Source: Verrucomicrobiaceae bacterium
GTDB lineage: Bacteria > Verrucomicrobiota > Verrucomicrobiia > Verrucomicrobiales > Verrucomicrobiaceae
NCBI GenBank assembly: GCA_027484445.1
Contig: JAIXSY010000025.1
Span: forward strand, 434,001 to 498,000
Direction: 5' to 3'
Length of the DNA: 64,000 nucleotides
Shown: positions 28,083 to 37,472 of the stretch, piece after piece
Layout of the letters: the number at the start of each line of letters is the position of its first letter
Numbering within the stretch: position 1 is the stretch's first letter
The notes under the pieces: model-generated
Seen by the model: only the letters and a program-made list of their open reading frames with translations
Database searches by the model: none
Told to the model about the DNA's origin: nothing
Position numbers and translations under genes: made by a program

Positions 28083-31000
28083 TCATGGCAGTGGCTCAAG
28101 CTTAACGGAACCAGATAACACCAAATCGGATAAAGAAGCGGCAGCAAGAGCCTTTGTGCTGTGCAAGTAGTATCCCACTGCTTTCAAAGCACCTCCCCTG
28201 GTGTAAACAACACCTTGATAAGATGTTGTGGGTCTTGAAACGGTGCCATCTCTCATCACAAAGCTACCTGTGAAGCGTCCGTTTGTAGCCACAGGAGCCA
28301 ATGTTACCGTTGCATTGTTAGGTTGCAACATCGTTATCAAACTAGAGACTCCGATCCGAATACCAGTGAATTCGAAAATACTTGTTGTCGAAGTTGATGA
28401 TTGAATACCACCATCAGTAAATGTGATTTTGACATTAGGTGAGCTTGCAGAAATTGGGGGGACAACATTTAGAAAAACATTAGGAGCAGTAGGCGGGAGA
28501 TACACGCTACCTTCCATGACTAGCTCGTGTGAATTGAAACCAGCCCTGTATGTCCTTTGTGCGAGTGTCGGCGGTGTGCTAGCCGTTCTTGTATCAACAG
28601 GACGACTCCAAGTGACTGGAATCGTCACGGATGCCTCAATGCTATTGTCGAGAGGATTTGTGTTTCCCTTCGTATCCACATTGAAAGCTCCAAGTAATGA
28701 GCCTTTTTCTGTCGTCAGGTACATCGACTGATAAATGAAAGCCTGACCAGTAGGCCCAACAAATCCTGAGCTAAGGATTGCTTCTCCGTCAGCTGTGCGT
28801 CCAGTTATGGAATAAGCACCGAGGTTTGTGATGCTGAAATAGCCGTGACCAACACCTTGTGGAATAGTTACGCTATCGGATCCTGAAGGAGGCAATAGTC
28901 CAAAGTTGTAAACTGAAGCTTGGTATGAAGTTGCTGGAGAGCTTACCGAGAATGAATTCCGCCATCCTTCAAATTCGATAAATTCAGAAGGATTGGCGTC
29001 TCCCTCAATCCTGGCACCGGTTAAGATGCTCGAATTGTCGATGCTGAATCTAACACGGAGTGATGGCAATGCGATTGTCCCTGTGCCGCGAGGAACCAGG
29101 ATGCTCGCGGTTGCTGTCGCTGTAGAGCTATTCGTGCCTACAACATTTAGGGTACTACCTACAGCAAAAGGATAGACAACTGTGCCAAGACGTAGGCTTC
29201 CAGAAGCAGCACCGCTTGCTGTTACCGTCATGTCAAAACGTCCACCTAGATTGGTTCCAAATGAGGCGCTTCTTGGGATGACACCCACATATGTGCCAGA
29301 CAAGTAAGTTGGCAAACTGCTAACTGTTAGGTTAGCGACCACGGAGTCAGAAACACCGGCCAAGTTTCTAGCAGTAATTGTGACGCTCGAATTGAAAGCA
29401 GCAGTTGGTCTTCCGGAAATTACACCCGTTGATGGGTTCAATGTCAGTCCAGCAGGAAGCGGGGCTGCGGTAAATGATGTGGGCACCTTGCGAGGGTCCG
29501 AATTGACAGGAATCTGGTAACTGAATTGGCCACCAATAATCGCCAATGGAAAACTAACGCTGAGGAGTTCTGGGCGAAATCTAACGAATAAATTAACAGG
29601 CGACGTCTGAACTGTTCGACCATAAGCAGAAATTTCACAAAAATAATCACCTGCATCGGTTTCGTCTGCTCTCAGGATTGAAAGCGCTGTGCCTGTCAAT
29701 CCTAAATACTTGGTTGGTGAAGTTTGAAGGACTGGGACTGCGGTAGTTCCATCCATTTTAAACCAAGTGAAGGTCATGTTTGGTGGCAGTACAACTCCTG
29801 ATGAAGCAATACGAAGTGTAGCTGTTGCAGTAGAGTTTGCGACTACATCAAGCGGTTCAGGATCAATCACAGGAAGCGCTGCAGCGATTGTTGTTGCTTT
29901 CGCGGTAAGGTTTGTCATGCCGGGAATGCTGACTTCACAGGTGTAAGATATGGAGCCATCAGAAAGGGAAATCATGGCAAGATTCAAATCCGGAGAATTC
30001 CCTCCAAGATTGACAGCACCCCTGCCCACAACTTTTTTCCATTGATAATTCAAGGAAGGAATTGTTCCCGTGGAAGCCACTGACAATGTTTTAGCCTCGC
30101 CAACCAACGCAAGTGAAGATGTTGGTGATGTGATAACATCCAATACTTGATTCTCTAGTTGAGTCAAAACTCCGTAGCCATTGACGACACAAAAGTAAGA
30201 ACCCGCATCTGCTGGAGTCAAATTCTGGACGGTCAAAAACCTTGTATTAACTCCAAGATACTTTCTAGAAGATACTGGCAAAGTTGTCTCAATGGGCAAC
30301 TCGCCAATGCCTACTTTGTGCCAGCGATAAGTTACTGCGGGACCACTTGCTGACATCGAAATACTGACAGAGCGCGTAGCAACACCAAGGTGACTGGCGG
30401 GTGTGTTTACAATGATTGAGACTAGAATCCCAGAAGCCATGACTGTGATCGGTGTGGAAACTGAATTCAATGTCACATCACAGCGATAAGATGAACCGTC
30501 CGTAGATACAGCGTTGCTAATGGTAAAAGTTGGAGCCTCACCGACAAGGCTGAACGATCTGCCAACAGCCTTATACCATTTGTACGTTAAATCACCCGGG
30601 GAGGCTTCGCCAGAAGTCGTCATCTGCATTGTCAAGCTAGCACCTAATTGAACCAGTGTATTGGCAGGTTTTGATAAGATGACCAACCGATTGAAGTCTG
30701 CATCGAGAGTCTGTCCGTAGGCAGTCACCTTGCAGCGATACTGTCCTCCTTGCGCCAAAGTTGCCGCCCTAATGGTCAACAAGGGAGAGGCTGCCACTGC
30801 AATGTAGTTGGGAGTGACTCCAATCGGGATGGGATTGCCATTCAAAGACCATTCATAGCTCATTCCAAGGCCACGTGTCTCAACCGTAAATGTGGTGACA
30901 CCGCCAACAAGAATCATTTTTGTTGTTGCGGTAGGATTCACAACCGAAACTTGTGCAACGGGAGGAGTAGCCGTTGCAGCGATGGCTGGATAGCTCACTG

Positions 31001-32345
31001 CGCAAGTGTAGGCTACAGCATCCGTCAAGGCTGCGGATGCATCATCAAAAAAAGCTCCGTTGGCACCTTCGGCAGTAGATTGAACCACACCTGCTTTTCG
31101 CCAGACATAAGTCAGTTCAGAATCTATTTCAGGGGTAGATCCATGAACAACCATTTGTAGCTGGAAAGGATCGTTGAGCCTCACAAGTTTGCTTCCTGGA
31201 GTACCTGCAACGAGAAGCTTCCGATTAGCTGTATTGACTGATACTCCGTATGCAGTGACCTCACAGTAGTAATCACCTGCGTCCGATGGATTGATGGCTT
31301 GAATGGTTAAGGCGTTGGTGGTTGCCCCAACGTATTTACCTGTCGTATTCGCAATCGGAACAGCTGAGCCAACTTTGAACCAACGAAATGTCCGCCCTGT
31401 AGCTGGCGTGACTTCACCTGTGAGTACAACCGATACCGCCCCTTGGGCCACAAGTTGAACACGTGGAGTGGAAGTTACCACATCAATGCGTGCACTGGGT
31501 GAACTCGTCGGTGCACTTCCAGCAGTCAAGCGCACTAAGCACGTGTAATCACCCGCATCTGCGATTGTTGCGTTACCTATGGAAAGTATTTTTGAGTTGC
31601 CGACAACCACGGTTCCTCTTCTCCATTCATAAACCAAGCCAGAGAGAATGCTTGGAGTTGTGCCGACTGGATTAACTTCAAGTTCAGTTGATGTACCTGC
31701 CGACACAATTTTTGAAACAGGAGCTGGCACGACAACCAATCTCTTCAAACCAGAATCCATGAAATAACCATTAGCAAACACTCTACAGAAATAGGTCGTC
31801 GCATCTGACACAGAAACATTTCGAATCGTCAATGTTGCGGAAGTTACTCCCGAATACTTGGCGTCAGCAGAGTTGAGTCGAACTGCATTCGTGCCTACCA
31901 TACGGTACCAACGATAGGACAAAGAAGAAGGCGATTGGGCTGCTACATTTACGGTTGTTGTCAGCTGCCCAACAGCCGCTAGTGAAGTAGATTCACTAAT
32001 ATTTAGAACTGTGACTCTTGAAGAAGGACTTGTAACGCGAACACCGCTACTGTCTGTGACCTGACACGTGTAAATGCCCTGATTGGTCAAAGAGGATGGA
32101 CGAATCACTAAATTAGCAGCTGTTCCGACCAGAACTGTGCCACGGAGCCAACGATATGTGTATGGCGCAGTACCTCCATTGACTGTGACTGACAAATTCA
32201 ATTCACAGTTAGGATGTCCATCTTCGACAATGGGATTAACAATCCCTTTGGGATCGAAAGGTGCACTCACTGTCATTTGAGCGTGCAGGCTTCCGAAGAG
32301 CGGAAGCACGAGGAATGTCAGCAGAATAAAAAGCTTCGAGTTCAC
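28083..32345 (-). CDS. Giant secreted protein with ten Ig-like domains and a putative-Ig (He_PIG) domain
   Basis: 1420 residues with a signal peptide (LLTFLVLPLFGSLHAQ). Ten Ig-like domains follow as five alternating pairs. Type A domains end in YTCxV-like strands (GIYTCQV, GDYTCLV, AYTCAV, SSYRCDV, SYTCEV). Type B domains contain KYxGxT...LTI and end YxCxVxAYG or close (TYFCRVFANG, YYCEVTAYG, YRCKVTAYG, YFCVVNGYG, YFCEISAYG). Near residue 960 comes a He_PIG domain (LPAGLTLNPSTGVISGRP). The last about 330 residues are a beta-rich, TGS-rich region without recognised motifs. It is probably a surface adhesin or matrix protein. It is preceded in the same operon direction by the discoidin-like gene, 48 bases away. 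Composition is more A+T-rich than its flanks. Confidence 0.8.
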   Translation of the reverse strand: MNSKLFILLTFLVLPLFGSLHAQMTVSAPFDPKGIVNPIVEDGHPNCELNLSVTVNGGTAPYTYRWLRGTVLVGTAANLVIRPSSLTNQGIYTCQVTDSSGVRVTSPSSRVTVLNISESTSLAAVGQLTTTVNVAAQSPSSLSYRWYRMVGTNAVRLNSADAKYSGVTSATLTIRNVSVSDATTYFCRVFANGYFMDSGLKRLVVVPAPVSKIVSAGTSTELEVNPVGTTPSILSGLVYEWRRGTVVVGNSKILSIGNATIADAGDYTCLVRLTAGSAPTSSPSARIDVVTSTPRVQLVAQGAVSVVLTGEVTPATGRTFRWFKVGSAVPIANTTGKYVGATTNALTIQAINPSDAGDYYCEVTAYGVSVNTANRKLLVAGTPGSKLVRLNDPFQLQMVVHGSTPEIDSELTYVWRKAGVVQSTAEGANGAFFDDASAALTDAVAYTCAVSYPAIAATATPPVAQVSVVNPTATTKMILVGGVTTFTVETRGLGMSYEWSLNGNPIPIGVTPNYIAVAASPLLTIRAATLAQGGQYRCKVTAYGQTLDADFNRLVILSKPANTLVQLGASLTMQMTTSGEASPGDLTYKWYKAVGRSFSLVGEAPTFTISNAVSTDGSSYRCDVTLNSVSTPITVMASGILVSIIVNTPASHLGVATRSVSISMSASGPAVTYRWHKVGIGELPIETTLPVSSRKYLGVNTRFLTVQNLTPADAGSYFCVVNGYGVLTQLENQVLDVITSPTSSLALVGEAKTLSVASTGTIPSLNYQWKKVVGRGAVNLGGNSPDLNLAMISLSDGSISYTCEVSIPGMTNLTAKATTIAAALPVIDPEPLDVVANSTATATLRIASSGVVLPPNMTFTWFKMDGTTAVPVLQTSPTKYLGLTGTALSILRADETDAGDYFCEISAYGRTVQTSPVNLFVRFRPELLSVSFPLAIIGGQFSYQIPVNSDPRKVPTSFTAAPLPAGLTLNPSTGVISGRPTAAFNSSVTITARNLAGVSDSVVANLTVSSLPTYLSGTYVGVIPRSASFGTNLGGRFDMTVTASGAASGSLRLGTVVYPFAVGSTLNVVGTNSSTATATASILVPRGTGTIALPSLRVRFSIDNSSILTGARIEGDANPSEFIEFEGWRNSFSVSSPATSYQASVYNFGLLPPSGSDSVTIPQGVGHGYFSITNLGAYSITGRTADGEAILSSGFVGPTGQAFIYQSMYLTTEKGSLLGAFNVDTKGNTNPLDNSIEASVTIPVTWSRPVDTRTASTPPTLAQRTYRAGFNSHELVMEGSVYLPPTAPNVFLNVVPPISASSPNVKITFTDGGIQSSTSTTSIFEFTGIRIGVSSLITMLQPNNATVTLAPVATNGRFTGSFVMRDGTVSRPTTSYQGVVYTRGGALKAVGYYLHSTKALAAASLSDLVLSGSVKLEPLP

Positions 32346-32393
32346 TTGATGTAAATGGTTGTTTAATGAGTATGGATGACAGCCATTTGTGGA

Positions 32394-33665
32394 TTAAGGC
32401 TCGCTAACAAAATCGCAGCGGAGGATTTCGAGCGCTAACGGATCTGGATCAGGGTCAGGCTCACCATCTGCACGTCTTCCACGAGTCGTTGTTGATAAAA
32501 TGGAACCGTTCATCCAGGCCCCGGGTTGGCCATTAGCGCCTGCGACGAGATTGGAATTCATGTTTCTTTCCAGATCCCAAGCAAAAACAGCAGGTGCTTT
32601 TTTGAAGGAACCATTGTTATCGGCTTCATCTGTTGAAGCCTGATCCAGATCATGAATCTTCGAATGCATCATGCCTGAATGTACAAATTGGCTGCCGCCT
32701 TTGAAAACTCGGCTGACTGATGCTTTTCCAGCGATGGAAAGACCGACAAGACGTGCAAGCTCGGCCTCCGGAGAAGCTTTTAGTTTCAAGACAACATAGC
32801 GAGCCTCGACTGAATCTTTCAAAGAATGCAAGTAAGGCTGCTCAGAAGTGCCTGCTTTAGCGATGCAGGTCATGGTAGGGATTCCCTCGGTAGAAAGAGA
32901 AAGACGGCCTTTCCAATCTTCATTTTCAGGAAGTTCCATCCCAGAATAGATCTCGACCGATTCGAATCCATCAGCTCCCACGAATGAAATCTGATCCAAT
33001 TTCCGGGATTCATTCAGGTCGTAAACGAGATAATTGTCTTTGCGCTGCGTTGCGTCAAAATTCACCAAGCCTGTTGCTACTCCAGATGGATGCGTGGTCG
33101 CAGTCGAATAAATCACACGAGCACCACCAAGACCTGTTGCGAAATTAACCCACTGACGAGCCTCAGTTGTTTGCTTCACCTGAAAATCGGAATCGTGATG
33201 GGTAGTCGCGATAGCTGGAGTCACCATTTTTCCCGCTTGGGATACATTGAATTCGAGCTTCAGAAGAGAGCCATAACGGCTGATTTTGTCTAAATTGACA
33301 TCCAGATCGGCTTTGGTCAGTTTTGATGTCGTGATGAGATCCCAACGAATACCGTCGAGACTCGCAAAAGCGTGAACCACACCTTCAAGGCCGGATTGGG
33401 CGAAAGTGATTGTTCGGAATTGAGTGGCTTCGCTGAACTTAAAGACTAGCTCAGATTTGCCAACAGGAACCTCAAGTATCGAAAGACCACTGACCAAATG
33501 ACTCTTTCCTGACACCGTTTGCAAAATGCTTGTGCCAAGGCAGCCTTGCTCCATCCCAATCGGCATCGCCCCATGATTCAGGAGGCGAGGTAATGTTGAA
33601 GTGGCCTCCGCATAGATGCCGCTCATCAGGAGAATGCTAAGCTGCGAATAGAGAATTGATTTCAT
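32394..33665 (-). CDS. Secreted protein with discoidin-like beta domains, partner of the Ig protein
   Basis: About 423 residues from the ATG at 33665, which begins a clear signal peptide (MKSILYSQLSILLMSGIYAE). The longer frame from 33734 adds 23 residues and is less likely. Two similar beta-rich segments (around SELVFKFSEATQFRTITFAQ and DNYLVYDLNESRKLDQISF) resemble F5/8 type C (discoidin) folds that bind carbohydrates, but the match is weak. A C-terminal DPDPDP run precedes ALEILRCDF. It lies 48 bases upstream of the ten-Ig-domain gene in the same direction, so the two are probably co-transcribed and exported together. I do not recognise a named family. Confidence 0.6.
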   Translation of the reverse strand: MKSILYSQLSILLMSGIYAEATSTLPRLLNHGAMPIGMEQGCLGTSILQTVSGKSHLVSGLSILEVPVGKSELVFKFSEATQFRTITFAQSGLEGVVHAFASLDGIRWDLITTSKLTKADLDVNLDKISRYGSLLKLEFNVSQAGKMVTPAIATTHHDSDFQVKQTTEARQWVNFATGLGGARVIYSTATTHPSGVATGLVNFDATQRKDNYLVYDLNESRKLDQISFVGADGFESVEIYSGMELPENEDWKGRLSLSTEGIPTMTCIAKAGTSEQPYLHSLKDSVEARYVVLKLKASPEAELARLVGLSIAGKASVSRVFKGGSQFVHSGMMHSKIHDLDQASTDEADNNGSFKKAPAVFAWDLERNMNSNLVAGANGQPGAWMNGSILSTTTRGRRADGEPDPDPDPLALEILRCDFVSEP

Positions 33666-33928
33666 AGTTCTAGACGTTGGAATAACGGAAACAATCCACA
33701 TTGAAGCGCGCTTGCAGAGCAGATTGGCATCCATTTGATCGGGTAAATTTAGTCAATAATCGAAAATGCTCCGGTAGAGCAATCTTTTTTTCTCACACAA
33801 ACAGGTGAAGTCTCTTCATTTTGAGAAGCCTAGAGGCACATAAAAATCAACGAACTGAAGCAGTTCTGGGACTGAAGTCGGCACCAACCCATCTTTTTTC
33901 GATACGAAAATAAAATCAATTCAACAAC
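33666..33928. other. A+T-rich intergenic region
   Basis: It lies between the start of the discoidin-like gene and the end of the epimerase gene, both on the minus strand. It should hold the promoter of the two-gene surface operon, but no single promoter stands out. Nothing else was seen. Confidence 0.4.
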
Positions 33929-34957
33929 TCAAAAGCGGCCATCGATCTTCTCGAATCCAGTAGCTTTGTGCAGCGTAATGCCACCTCTCGCCATCCATTC
34001 CGCCACCCATTCCCTGAGCTTCTCCGCAGGCATGGGGCTGTATGAGAGCCGCTGAAGTAGGGCCTTGGCATCGGTGAGAAGCGCGTAACCGCCATCTTTA
34101 TTTTTTAGCAGGATTTCTTTGGCATAGGCTTTTCCGTAAAATTCAGCAGATTCGGAGACCGACATTTTTTCCAATCCCGACAAATTGCTGACAAAAGCAG
34201 GACTATTAGCCAACTCAAGACTCAGTAGAGACAGCGCATTTGCATCAGCCTGCCAAATGATGTTGAAAGCGTTCACGGTGACATCCAATGCCTCACCAGC
34301 CCATACGCGGCTGGCAATATCCACCAGAACTCCGTAGCGAAGATCACAAGCATAATTCAGCCGAATGATGGCCACGCGAGTGCCCAAGGAAAGAGCTGCG
34401 TGCTGGAAGATCCTTTCTCGGCCAAGGCAACTCTGGGCATACTCCCCGACCGGATTCGGAAGATCTGTTTCCAGACTGCCTGTGCCATTGGCTGGTACCA
34501 TTCCATAAATATTTCCGGTCGAGAGGGCCACCATCCGACAGCCTGGATAACGTCGGCAAACCAATCCTGGCAAAAGGGCATTCATGGCCCAAGTAAGCGG
34601 TTCTTGTCCAGTCGAACCAAATTTCATCCCTGCTAGGTAAACGATGTTCTCCGCATCAGGCAGAGCCTCCAGAGAGCCTGGCTTCAGTAAGTCCGCGCTT
34701 AAAGTCTGGACGCCATGGTTCTCCAGGTCATCCCGATCTGCCGAATTTTGAAAACGTGACACCGCCAGAATTCTGCGGGGAGTCCCCGCTTCATCGCTGG
34801 CTCGACGGGCCATTCTCGCCATGGATGGGCCCATTTTCCCCCCTGCGCCTAGGAAGAGCAGGTCTCCAGGCACGCGTTTCATCATCTCGATCAGCTGAGG
34901 CGCTGGCCGGCTGAGGTGCTCCTCCAGTTCCAGTTCATTGGCGGGAAAATCATCCAT
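33929..34957 (-). CDS. NAD-dependent epimerase/dehydratase family protein
   Basis: About 342 residues from the ATG at 34957; an upstream start at 34975 would add six. The Rossmann motif is FLGAGGKMGPSMARMA, with AVSRF after the second strand. ALSTGNIYGMVP supplies the SDR Ser and Tyr, although the classical YxxxK spacing is not clear. The C-terminal half contains a substrate-binding region with WQADANALSLL. It is an atypical extended SDR; substrate is unknown, with nucleotide-sugar or related chemistry likely from the family. It lies 37 bases downstream of the LysM lipoprotein gene on the same strand, possibly in one operon. Confidence 0.75.
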   Translation of the reverse strand: MDDFPANELELEEHLSRPAPQLIEMMKRVPGDLLFLGAGGKMGPSMARMARRASDEAGTPRRILAVSRFQNSADRDDLENHGVQTLSADLLKPGSLEALPDAENIVYLAGMKFGSTGQEPLTWAMNALLPGLVCRRYPGCRMVALSTGNIYGMVPANGTGSLETDLPNPVGEYAQSCLGRERIFQHAALSLGTRVAIIRLNYACDLRYGVLVDIASRVWAGEALDVTVNAFNIIWQADANALSLLSLELANSPAFVSNLSGLEKMSVSESAEFYGKAYAKEILLKNKDGGYALLTDAKALLQRLSYSPMPAEKLREWVAEWMARGGITLHKATGFEKIDGRF

Positions 34958-34994
34958 GGCGCTCAGGCTGAGCAAATCACTTGATGATGAACGC

Positions 34995-35507
34995 CTAGCG
35001 CAACTTGAGCTTTTGCCCTGGACGAATGAGGTCTGAGGAGAGCCCGTTCGCCGCTTTTAGCTTGGCGACTGTTGTTTTGTTTTTCAAGGCAATACCATAG
35101 AGTGTGTCCCCCTTGGCCACGGTATGAATCGATGACTTCGGCGTTGTCTTCTTCTTGGCGGCCGTGGCCTTCGACTTGCTGCTCGACCCACTGCTGGGCT
35201 TGCGCGAAGTCGCGGAGGCAGGTTTCGGCGTGCTCACGGTTGAGTTTGCTGCCTGAGAGGGAGCATGAAAGGCATACGGGTCTGCTTCCACAGGAGCCAC
35301 TGGGGTCTCGTAGCTCGGTTCTGCCCCACGACCCGCAACTCGTCCTGGCTGATCTGGATAGGGATTGAAACCTCCATCCGAAGGATAATTCGACACATAA
35401 GGGTCCTCCACGCCAGCACCACCACCCAGGGCGTTCTTTCCATTCTGGCAAGAAATCAGCAAAGCAGGCAGGGCAAACAGGGCGAGAACTCGGGAAGACG
35501 GAATCAT
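34995..35507 (-). CDS. LysM-domain lipoprotein
   Basis: A 170-residue exported protein from the ATG at 35507, which starts a signal peptide with lipobox ALLISCQ. A Pro/Ser/Lys-rich linker follows, including SRKPSSGSSSKSKATAAKKK. One C-terminal LysM domain is visible: IHTVAKGDTLYGIALKNKTT to LIRPGQKLKLR. LysM binds peptidoglycan glycan chains, so this should be a lipid-anchored cell-wall-binding protein; no catalytic domain is present. The basic linker may also contact anionic polymers. It is divergent from the DUF1501 gene. Confidence 0.85.
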   Translation of the reverse strand: MIPSSRVLALFALPALLISCQNGKNALGGGAGVEDPYVSNYPSDGGFNPYPDQPGRVAGRGAEPSYETPVAPVEADPYAFHAPSQAANSTVSTPKPASATSRKPSSGSSSKSKATAAKKKTTPKSSIHTVAKGDTLYGIALKNKTTVAKLKAANGLSSDLIRPGQKLKLR

Positions 35508-35773
35508 GGGAGGAATGGGAGAAACTAGCTCAGGACAGAAAGGCGCGCCGACTATGTTTTTCCGAAAGCAAAAGTCCAATTTGAAATCAACCGCAGGCCA
35601 AACGGGCAAAAAAACATCCAAGCGACCTCACCTTCATTTCGAACCTCTTTCCCAAACCGCAGGACATGAAAGCCCCGAATCTGAACCTTTGCGCAGGCTT
35701 TGCATCTTCCTGTGACTGATGTCCCCTCGCCTCGCAAAAAGCCGAGCCCTGGCCTGCGTAATGGGAAAAAGCC

Positions 35774-37216
35774 ATGTCCACTTTCCTCCATCGGCGCACC
35801 TTTCTCCACGGAGCCTACGGCGTGGGCACCATCGCCCTCGCGACTCTGCTGCAAAGAGAGGGCCTCATGGCGAATCCTGCCCGCCTTGGCGGTAGCCAGC
35901 ACCACGACCTAACTCCAAAGCCATCGCACGGCTTCGGACGTGCCAAGGCCATGATTTCCATGTTCATGCAAGGGGGGCCCAGCCACATCGACCTCTTTGA
36001 GCCAAAGCCTGAGCTTGTGAAGCTGGATGGCAAAGACTTCCCCGGTGAGGTCAAGTATGATGATGCCGCTGGAGCCAGCCGCGAGGTCATGGGACCGCAG
36101 TGGAAATTCCGCCCCAGGGGCCAAAGCGGCATCGAGATGAGCGATCTCATCCCCCACATGGGCAGCATTGCGGATGAAATGACCTTGATCCGCTCCATGC
36201 ATACGGGAGTGAACAATCACGGGCAGTCCATCTACGCCCTCCTGAATGGCCAGATCGTCGGCGGACGCCCCACTCTCGGCAGTTGGATCACTTACGGACT
36301 GGGCAGTGAAAACCAAGATCTGCCCGCCTACGTCGCCCTCACTGACCCTCGTGGGCTGCCCGTGCTTGGCGTCGATAACTTCTCCAACGGCTGGCTGCCC
36401 TCACTCTACCAAGGCACGGTCGTTCGGTCGAAAGAACCCCGTATTCTCAACCTCGACCCTCCCCTGTCCCTGCGGGGCGAGGCCCAAGCCCGCTACCTTC
36501 ATTTTGTTCAGCGACTCAATCGCGAACATGCAGAAGCCCGCCCCGGAGAAACGGATCTCGAAGCACGCATCCAAAGCTTCGAGCTAGCTGCCCGGATGCA
36601 AACGGCCGCCAAGGAAGCTCTCGATATTTCCCAGGAAAGCCCTGCGACACTCAAGCTTTATGGCATCGACAAAGTCCCTACCGAAGAATTTGGCAAACGC
36701 TGCCTGATCGCCCGACGCCTGATTGAGCGGGGAGTTCGCTTCGTCTCCATCTTCACTGGAAATCAGACTTGGGATCATCACAGCAACATCCTCACCGGCT
36801 TACCAGCTGCCTGCCTTCAGGTCGATCAGCCTGCCGCCGCTCTTGTGCTCGATCTCAAGCAGCGTGGTCTGCTGGATAGCACGATTGTTCACTGGGGTGG
36901 TGAGATGGGGCGATTGCCAGTGATCCAGAACCGGGCTGGAGCCAAAGGCCGCGCACAAGTCGGACGCGACCACAACACCTACGGCTTCAGCATGTGGGTC
37001 GCGGGTGGCGGATTCCGGGCTGGGCACGTTCATGGCGCGACTGATGAGTTCGGTCATCACGCCGTGAAAGACATCGTCAATCACTACGACTACCACGCCA
37101 CGCTGCTGCACCTCTTTGGGCTCGATGCCAAAAAGCTCAGCTACAAGCGAAACGGCACTGACCAAGTCCTTGTCGAAAATCCCCAAGCCCGCATCGTGAC
37201 TGAACTCCTCACCTGA
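35774..37216 (+). CDS. DUF1501 secreted protein
   Basis: A 480-residue protein of the DUF1501 family, related to the sulfatase/alkaline phosphatase fold and abundant in planctomycetes and verrucomicrobia. The N-terminus HRRTFLHGAYGVGTIALATL is a Tat-type signal. Family segments include FMQGGPSHIDLFEPKPEL, RSMHTGVNNHGQS, WGGEMGRLPVIQ and GRDHNTYGFSMWVAGGG. Members usually sit directly after a DUF1549/DUF1553 cytochrome protein gene, and the pair is linked to polysaccharide or organic-matter use. Here no partner is adjacent, since the flanking genes are a LysM lipoprotein and purF. The function of DUF1501 proteins is not established. Confidence 0.9.
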   Translation: MSTFLHRRTFLHGAYGVGTIALATLLQREGLMANPARLGGSQHHDLTPKPSHGFGRAKAMISMFMQGGPSHIDLFEPKPELVKLDGKDFPGEVKYDDAAGASREVMGPQWKFRPRGQSGIEMSDLIPHMGSIADEMTLIRSMHTGVNNHGQSIYALLNGQIVGGRPTLGSWITYGLGSENQDLPAYVALTDPRGLPVLGVDNFSNGWLPSLYQGTVVRSKEPRILNLDPPLSLRGEAQARYLHFVQRLNREHAEARPGETDLEARIQSFELAARMQTAAKEALDISQESPATLKLYGIDKVPTEEFGKRCLIARRLIERGVRFVSIFTGNQTWDHHSNILTGLPAACLQVDQPAAALVLDLKQRGLLDSTIVHWGGEMGRLPVIQNRAGAKGRAQVGRDHNTYGFSMWVAGGGFRAGHVHGATDEFGHHAVKDIVNHYDYHATLLHLFGLDAKKLSYKRNGTDQVLVENPQARIVTELLT

Positions 37217-37472
37217 GCTTGGTGGAATCACCCGCAGTTCAGAGCACCCTACCGCGAGAGAAAGACCCCTAGAAAGCATTGGATCAAAGAGTTAGACTCG
37301 ATCCCAACCCAGAAAAACAAAGCTGAAAAAAGGAACCTCCAAGACGAGAATCCAACTCCTCGTGAAGCATGAAAGATTCGTGAATGTGCATCGCAGGGAA
37401 GGTTGCAGCTCTTCTGCCTCGCCTCTTGCGCTTGTGGGAATCGCTGCCAAGGATGGCTGCTCCTTTTCCTGA

